DNA from: Parabacteroides sp. 52
Lineage (GTDB): Bacteria; Bacteroidota; Bacteroidia; Bacteroidales; Tannerellaceae
Length of the DNA stretch: 54,568 bases
Assembly: GCF_010500925.1 (NCBI RefSeq)
Contig: NZ_QVMG01000011.1
Coordinates: 1 to 54,568 of the forward strand
Direction of reading: 5' to 3'
Shown here: one piece after another, positions 45,995 through 52,300 of the stretch
Layout of the letters: the number at the start of each line of letters is the position of its first letter
Position numbering within the stretch: the first letter of the stretch is position 1
Made by a program: the position numbers and the translations under genes
Notes under the pieces: model-generated
Told to the model about the DNA's origin: nothing
Seen by the model: only the letters and a program-made list of their open reading frames with translations
The model's database searches: none

Positions 45995-47407
45995 ATGAGA
46001 AAAAGAATTTTTACAGTGATGGCTGCATTATGTGGCCTGGTTGCAGTAAATGCGGCAGACGTGAATGTGTTAGCCGGTGAAAATCTGGCAACAAAGATTA
46101 GTGATGCTGCAGGAAGTGGTATCGTACGTGTTCAGGTGGGTACTTATGTGTTACCTGCTGAACTAATTATTCCTACGGGTGTAACGGTTAAAGGTGGTTA
46201 TGACGTTACTTTTGATGAAAAGACACGCGTCTATCCGGGAGCAGCTTCTTCGGCAGCCGAGATGACTATATTGGATGGTGACGCGGCACATCGTGTAGCT
46301 TCTGTTGCCGGTACGTTGGAAGGTGTTGTGGTTCGTAACGGCCATGTGCGCACTGGAAACGGTGGTGGTGTATCTGTTACCGGTACGGTACAGAACTGTA
46401 TTATCAAAGGAAACGTAGCGATGACCGTAGGAACCGGAGCAGAGTCTTTGGGTGGCGGTGTGTACTTGGACGGTGCGGATGCGAAACTGATCAACTCGGT
46501 GGTTGCCTTTAATATGGCGAACAATGGTTACGGTGTTGCCGGTGAAGGTCAGGTGATCAATAATACGATTACGGCCAATACGTATGCGCCGGTGGCTGTC
46601 GCTATTGCCGGCAATGTGGGTGGTAGCCCTTTTACACATTATAAACATTGGGTTGACGCGAATAATGCCTGGTCTACGGCTAATGGTTTCGACGCTCAGG
46701 AGCTTTATTTTGACGGCTTTTCTATAGCCCAGACCCAGACTACGACTTCTCAATATGCTGTGTTTGCTGCCGCAATGGATCTGAAGGTGGATGGTACAGG
46801 CGTTCTTTTCGTGGATGCAGCTAAAGGCACGGATAAATTGTTCCAGGTGGATGGTACGTATGGTTTACATCTTTCAGGCATGGATTATATCTATAAGGTA
46901 GGCAATGCGAACTGGCCGATGTCTTATGTCAGTTGGTATGGTGCCAAGGCTTATTGTGAGTGGATCGGTGGCGCTTTGCCTACGGAAGGCCAGTGGGAGT
47001 ATGCGGCACGTATGAATGAAGATAAAACGATCAACACGATGGTTTATGCCGGTAGTGAAGATGCGAAAGAGGTTGCTTGTTATGCAGGTTATCCCGGTGG
47101 AATGCAGGAGGTAGCAACCAAGATGAATAATGGCATTGGTTTGTATGATATGAGTGGGAATGTATGGGAATGGTGTTTTGATTTATATGATGCTACGGGT
47201 GGAAATTATCCGGATTATACGCTTGCTGCGGTTTCTGACAGTCAGTCATTAACCAACCCAGTCAATGATAAGAAAGGCTCTCACCGGGTGTCTCGGGGTG
47301 GTAGTTATTCCATTGCTGGGGGCGGCTTGTCACTGGCGTGTCGCAACTACAACGCGCCGACGAGCGTGGGCAGCTACATAGGGTTCCGTCCGGTCCTTAT
47401 TCCCTAA
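45995..47407 (+). CDS. DGR target protein: secreted beta-helix-like plus FGE-sulfatase/CLec-type variable domain
   Basis: In this 470-residue protein a signal peptide (1-20, VAVNA) is followed by a beta-helix-like half (about 22-210; repeated VVVRNGHV, NCIIKGN, LINSVVAFN, VINNTITAN turns). Residues about 235-470 form an FGE-sulfatase domain, the C-type-lectin-like scaffold used by DGRs (PMSYVSWYGAKAYCEWIGG, LPTEGQWEYAAR, LYDMSGNVWEWC). The C-terminus (428-470) is the variable region. Relative to the template, 12 residues differ: 430, 433, 439, 440, 444, 449, 452, 454, 457, 459, 460 and 461. Likely a surface or secreted ligand-binding protein; the ligand is unknown. Confidence 0.92.
   Translation: MRKRIFTVMAALCGLVAVNAADVNVLAGENLATKISDAAGSGIVRVQVGTYVLPAELIIPTGVTVKGGYDVTFDEKTRVYPGAASSAAEMTILDGDAAHRVASVAGTLEGVVVRNGHVRTGNGGGVSVTGTVQNCIIKGNVAMTVGTGAESLGGGVYLDGADAKLINSVVAFNMANNGYGVAGEGQVINNTITANTYAPVAVAIAGNVGGSPFTHYKHWVDANNAWSTANGFDAQELYFDGFSIAQTQTTTSQYAVFAAAMDLKVDGTGVLFVDAAKGTDKLFQVDGTYGLHLSGMDYIYKVGNANWPMSYVSWYGAKAYCEWIGGALPTEGQWEYAARMNEDKTINTMVYAGSEDAKEVACYAGYPGGMQEVATKMNNGIGLYDMSGNVWEWCFDLYDATGGNYPDYTLAAVSDSQSLTNPVNDKKGSHRVSRGGSYSIAGGGLSLACRNYNAPTSVGSYIGFRPVLIP
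47276..47406 (+). repeat. DGR variable repeat (VR)
   Basis: These 131 bases align without gaps to the template at 48991-49121. All 17 differences fall at template adenines: five A to T, four A to C, eight A to G. The last 30 bases or so (from ATAGGGTTCC) are nearly constant and probably hold the homing initiation site. The next base (stop codon TAA against TAG) breaks the pattern and marks the boundary. Confidence 0.95.
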
Positions 47408-47434
47408 GTTCAATTGGCATTTTGTTTTGAGCTA

Positions 47435-47500
47435 AAAAAAAGAGGATGAGCCGAGGGACGAGGCTCTGACGATAATACAACTATCGCGAAGCGATCGAAA
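47435..47500 (+). other. Hairpins downstream of the variable repeat
   Basis: GAGCC(N9)GGCTC (about 47446-47465) and ATCGC-GAA-GCGAT (about 47483-47496) lie in the 104-base gap between the target gene and the accessory gene. Some DGRs need a hairpin just past the VR for efficient homing; here these are further away, so the role is uncertain. Confidence 0.4.
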
Positions 47501-47511
47501 TTTTTTTTCAA

Positions 47512-47997
47512 ATGCAAATAAAATTGTTTAATATCCCTGTTTCAGACACGGGTGTGTTAATGGATGAGATGAATACCTTTTTACGTGGTCATAAAGTATT
47601 GGATATGGAACAAAAACTCATTCAATCGGATCATGGCGGAAGCTGGTGTTTTTGTATCCGTTATATCGAAGGACCTCACCCGAGCCCTGTTCCGCCGCAT
47701 GGTGTCCATAAAAAAGTGGATTACAAAGAGGTGTTGTCGGCAGAGATATTTGCGATTTTCAGTCATCTTCGCGAATGTCGGAAGCAATTATCCAAAGAAC
47801 ATGGGGTGGCTGCCTATATTATTTTTACGGATGAAGAACTGGCCGGTATAGCCGGGTTGGAAGAGTTGAACGAAGAATCACTCGAAACGGTCAAAGGCAT
47901 CAGTACGAAGAAGGTAGAGAAATATGGGAAGGCCTTATTGGAGTTGTATCATCTCCCGGAGATTGTGGCACCTGAACTATTTAACGCAAGCAAATGA
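47512..47997 (+). CDS. HRDC-domain DGR accessory protein
   Basis: 161 residues. The N-terminal half (1-70) is not recognised and includes GGSWCFCIRYIEG. Residues about 76-147 form an HRDC nucleic-acid-binding domain (AEIFAIFSHLRECRKQLSKE, IIFTDEELAGIA, LETVKGISTKKVEKYGKALLEL). HRDC proteins are a known alternative accessory to Avd next to DGR reverse transcriptases. It overlaps the RT start by four bases (ATGA), implying translational coupling. It may bring the template RNA or target DNA to the RT (inference). Confidence 0.88.
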   Translation: MQIKLFNIPVSDTGVLMDEMNTFLRGHKVLDMEQKLIQSDHGGSWCFCIRYIEGPHPSPVPPHGVHKKVDYKEVLSAEIFAIFSHLRECRKQLSKEHGVAAYIIFTDEELAGIAGLEELNEESLETVKGISTKKVEKYGKALLELYHLPEIVAPELFNASK

Positions 47998-48998
47998 AAC
48001 GCAAAGGATCGTTAATGGAATCCATTGCTGATATGGATAACCTGCGGCTGGCTTTCTGGAAGTCGGCACGGGGGCGCCATGGAAAGCGGGAGGTGATCCG
48101 TTACCGGGCTCATCTGGATTCTTGTTTGCTGGACTTGCGATGGGCATTTTTATCGGGCACTTACCAATTGGGTAATTATAATTACTTTACGGTATACGAA
48201 CCGAAAGAGCGTATCATCTGTGCTTCGATTTTTCCGGAGCGGGTGCTTCAGCATGCGGTGATGAACCAGTGTGGTCGTTGGTTAGACAACTACCAAATAG
48301 CCGACAGTTATGCTTGTCGCAAAGGCAAGGGGCAATATGCCGCCCTGACTAAGGCACAACAGAATCATCGGCATAATGCCTATTATCTGAAATTAGACGT
48401 GCGTAAATACTTTGACAATATAGATCACGCGGTGATGATGCGTTTGTTGGAGAGGCGGTTTAAAGATCGCCGTCTACTGCATTTATTTCGTCAAATCATT
48501 GCTTCGTATGAAGTACGTCCGGGTAAAGGTATTCCGATCGGCAACCTGACCAGTCAGTATTTTGCCAATCATTACCTGGCCTGTTCCGATCATTACGTGA
48601 AGGAAGAGTTAGGGGTAAAGGATTATGTGCGTTATATGGATGATATGGTGTTGTGGGGAGATAACCGGCCGGCACTATTGCGGTGTGGTCAGTCTCTTCG
48701 GGAATTTCTTGCCGATAAGTTATTGTTGGAATTGAAGCCGGATTGTTTGAACACAACGGCTACCGGTTTGCCTTTTCTGGGCTACCGGGTGTACAGGAAT
48801 ACTATGCGGTTGACAGCTCAAAGCAAAAAACGATATATAAAGAAATCGAAAATTTATTATGGCCTGCTGCGTGCCGGACTATGGACGGAAGCGGACTATA
48901 AAACACATGTCTTACCCTTGAATGCGTTTGTGGATAAGGCAAAGACACTGGGATTGAAACAACATGTAATGAAAAGGGTACAGGTCATCGGGCTCTAA
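47994..48998 (+). CDS. DGR reverse transcriptase
   Basis: This 334-residue RT copies the template RNA with error at adenines. Motif A is KLDVRKYFDNIDH (133-145). The DGR-specific motif IGNLTSQ (182-188) stands where group II introns have QGxxxSP. The catalytic YMDD is at 214-217, followed by GLPFLGYRVYRN and a thumb-like tail. There is no maturase or endonuclease domain, and the length is normal for DGR RTs. Its last two codons and stop lie inside the template repeat. Confidence 0.96.
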   Translation: MKRKGSLMESIADMDNLRLAFWKSARGRHGKREVIRYRAHLDSCLLDLRWAFLSGTYQLGNYNYFTVYEPKERIICASIFPERVLQHAVMNQCGRWLDNYQIADSYACRKGKGQYAALTKAQQNHRHNAYYLKLDVRKYFDNIDHAVMMRLLERRFKDRRLLHLFRQIIASYEVRPGKGIPIGNLTSQYFANHYLACSDHYVKEELGVKDYVRYMDDMVLWGDNRPALLRCGQSLREFLADKLLLELKPDCLNTTATGLPFLGYRVYRNTMRLTAQSKKRYIKKSKIYYGLLRAGLWTEADYKTHVLPLNAFVDKAKTLGLKQHVMKRVQVIGL

Positions 48999-49121
48999 CC
49001 GGGTGAATCGGGGTGGTAGTTATAACAATGCTGGGGGCAACTTGTCACTGGCGTATCGCAACAACAACACGCCGACGAACGTGAACAACAACATAGGGTT
49101 CCGTCCGGTCCTTATTCCATA
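48991..49121 (+). repeat. DGR template repeat (TR)
   Basis: 131 bases matching the VR. It contains 35 adenines, 12 of its codons in the target frame are AAC or AAT, and 17 adenines are changed in the VR while none of the 96 other bases is. It begins at the GGCTC of the RT C-terminus, spans the RT stop codon, and ends at a TAG in the target frame. Confidence 0.95.
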
Positions 49122-49316
49122 GCTCAATATACAAAGGGAGAATGGAGTTTCTCCGTCGCCATTGAACCGACCGTATCCTGTCCGTATAAACGGCAAAAAG
49201 TAGGTTGTGAGATTCCTCCGTCAGGTTAGTAATGACAGGAGTTATGAACGTCTTGCGGGAAAAGTGTCTTCCTAAGAGATAAAAAGAAATACAAATAAAA
49301 AAATGAATAGAAATTC
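49122..49316 (+). other. TR-flanking non-coding stretch with hairpins
   Basis: No gene. A GGAGAA...TTCTCC hairpin (about 49138-49156) and a CTCC-GTCA...TGAC-AGGAG hairpin (about 49214-49242) lie downstream of the TR. They may belong to the structured template RNA or to the leader of the next gene. Confidence 0.45.
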
Positions 49317-52300
49317 ATGAAACAAAAAAAACTACCAAGCTGTCTTATATACTGCTTGTTGTTGGTCAGCGCGTGGCTACTGCCCTCGATGGCTTCTGCC
49401 CAGAGTGGTACGACCCAGGTCGACCGGGGCGATGCCGTTACGGCGGGGCTGACGGTTGTCAACAGCATCGTATGGGACAATGTGTTCGAGAACGAGGAAC
49501 TGTTCGCGAACAATTATAATTTAGTAAATGAAGATCCATTCTTTGTTTCGGAGACCAACTATTTCCCCGGCGCGGGTTCGCCTGCCCAAGGAAAGGGAAA
49601 CCGCACAAAGAATACCTTGGAATATGACATTGCCGGTCTTAATTACGCGGCGATGGCAAAGATCAATATCGGTGCTTACCAAAGTGGGGCGTCTTATACG
49701 ATCACTATCGTGACGCCCGCGGAAGGCGGCACGCTTACGGTCTATAACGGAGCGGAAGCGTTGATCAGCCCGACCGACCTGCCTGCCGGTACGGAACTGA
49801 AAGTAGTCGCTCTTATTGAGAGCGGTTATCGCCTGAAAACGCTTACGGCTAACGGTGTAGCGATTACTAACGGAGCTACTTTCTTTCTGACGGCAAATAC
49901 TACTTTTGAAGCAGAGATTGAAAAAGGAAGTATCCGGGGAGAGAGGTACGCGACTTACGCGACCGGTTCGTTGCAATCGTTTAATAATATTATCTATGAT
50001 AATCTCGATGAGTACGGAAACTATGCATTGAATAAAACCCTGGTTGTTAGTAAGCCTTTATTCAACGCGGATGCCGACTTTAAGTTGCAGACTACATCCC
50101 CTGCCTTAGATAAGGGTGATGTTCAGAAATTGATTGCTGCCGGGCTTACCGCTCCTATTCAGGATGTGGCAGGTGTAGAGATTGCCGCCAGTGGTGTGAT
50201 TGCTTCCGGTGCCTATCAGCAACTAAATTATACGCTTACCTGGAACAGTCCGGCAGGCGGAACGCTTAAGGTGTATTACCTGGTTAAGAACGAAGCCGGC
50301 CAGATGGTGAAGACACCGGCTGAAAGCGGCAATTCTTATGCAGGTGGTGAGATACACTTTGAAGTAACGCCCGACGCGGGATATGTTTTGGATAAAGTAT
50401 TGGTGGGTGAAACAGTTGCGACGATAGACGCGGAAGGTAAAGGCAAATTTACCCTGACAGGTAATACCGAAGTGACCGCCAGCTTCCGTTCTGTGACCGA
50501 CGCCGGTGTGAAAGCCGCTGTATTGCAGACCGGAGAACTTAGTCTGTTAAATAATATCGTGTATCGCAACGCGGCGGATATAACAAAGAGTCAGCTCTTT
50601 GGTACGAACCTGCCGGTAGCGATAAATCAAGCCGATGCAGCGGAAAAGAACCTGGTGGATACGGATCCGAAGTTTATCACGGAAACTTATTTCGCATTAG
50701 CAAATAACTCTCCGGCAGTCAATGTGGGAGCAGAATATGCAGGGTTCGACACGGAGTCGAAAGACGTTGCCGGTGAGGCTCGCCTGACAGGTATTGTGGA
50801 TATGGGTGCTTATGAAACTACGTCTACTACTGTGGGTTCGGCTGTTACCTTTAACTGGACTACGTTTAAAGACGCGAAAGGTAAAGAATATGCACGGGTG
50901 GTGGTTATGGCCAAAGTAGGTGATGCTGATCCTGTAGAAGTGGCTTCGGGGGATATTCTTCCGCTCGGAACGGTGATTACGATTACTCCCGAAGTGTTCG
51001 ACACCCATACCGACCAATATATCAGCCTGGGTCAGATCAAGGTGAACGACGATTACCTGGCCGAAGGTGAGATGAGTTTTGTGCTTGCCAAAGACAGTAA
51101 GATCTCCCATAATATCCAGAAACGCAAATATGCGGTGCATTACAGTGCAACAGGAGGAACTGTTCGTTTGTATAACGGAAGTATCTTGGTAGCCGATGGT
51201 GAAGAGGTGACTTACGATACTCGCCTGTCGGTTCAGTTTGTGGCGGATGAAAATTATACCTTACGTTTTGTATCCGTAGACGGAACACAGATCCAAGGAG
51301 CTGAAGTAGCCGGTGGATATATGGTGACCGTGAAAGGGGAAACAACGATTGTGGCTTCGGGTATGGAGCAGGCAGCAGTTGTTACCCATGGCTTGATTGT
51401 ATGGGATGATATCGTGAACGCTACGGTAACGGCTGTAACGGAAGCAGGTGATCCGGTCAATACCGGGGATGCCTTATTACCGGAAACAAAGGTGCATGTG
51501 ACCATCACTCCGACCGATGCGGCTTACGGATATCTGTTCTTCCAGGTCAATGGCGTGGATCAGGATATTAATAAAACAAGCTTTACAGTAACGATTCCGC
51601 AGGTGGAAGGCGGCAAGGTAGCGACTACCTTTATCGCTGTACGTTGTGGTGCAGACGGTGAAATGCCGGATGAACCGAAAGATACGGAAACGAATCCGGA
51701 CGATGTGGTATTTCCTGGCGATGTGGTGTTCCCGAACGATGAAGTGTTCGATGGAAATGCGGAATTCGGTGGTGATGCTACGTTTGAAGGCGATGCAGAA
51801 TTCAATAAAGATGCAGACTTCACCAATCCGGATAGCGAGGTGAAATTTGAAGAAGACGCTACGTTCAACGGGGAAGATAATCACTTTGCCGGTGATACGG
51901 AATTTGATGGCGAAGCGAACTTTACGAACCCTGATGGCAAAACGGTCTTCGAAGAGGATGTGATTTTCCACGACGAAGTGACTTTCGAGGGGGATGTAAC
52001 CTTCGAGGGGGATGTAACGTTCGAAGAGGGTGCTAACTTTGCAAAAGATCCGGAGTTTAACGGAGATGTAACCATTAACGGTGAAATCAACCTGCCCTCG
52101 CCGGATGGCCAATTGACGATCGGTGACGACCAGACGCTGACCGTAGGTGAAGGCGGTAGCCAGGTGAATGGCGATATCAGTATCAACGGCGGTATCCTTG
52201 AATTGGGTGAGCTTGTGGTAGATGGTACGCTGACATTGAACGATGCTACGATCAAGGCTTCGGAAGGTGCTTCATTGAAAGCCGACGCCATTGTCAAAGA

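Noticed and set aside
47994..48998. Group II intron or retron reverse transcriptase
   Set aside because: No maturase domain or intron ends; the DGR-specific IGNLTSQ motif and an adjacent adenine-mutated TR/VR pair decide for a DGR.
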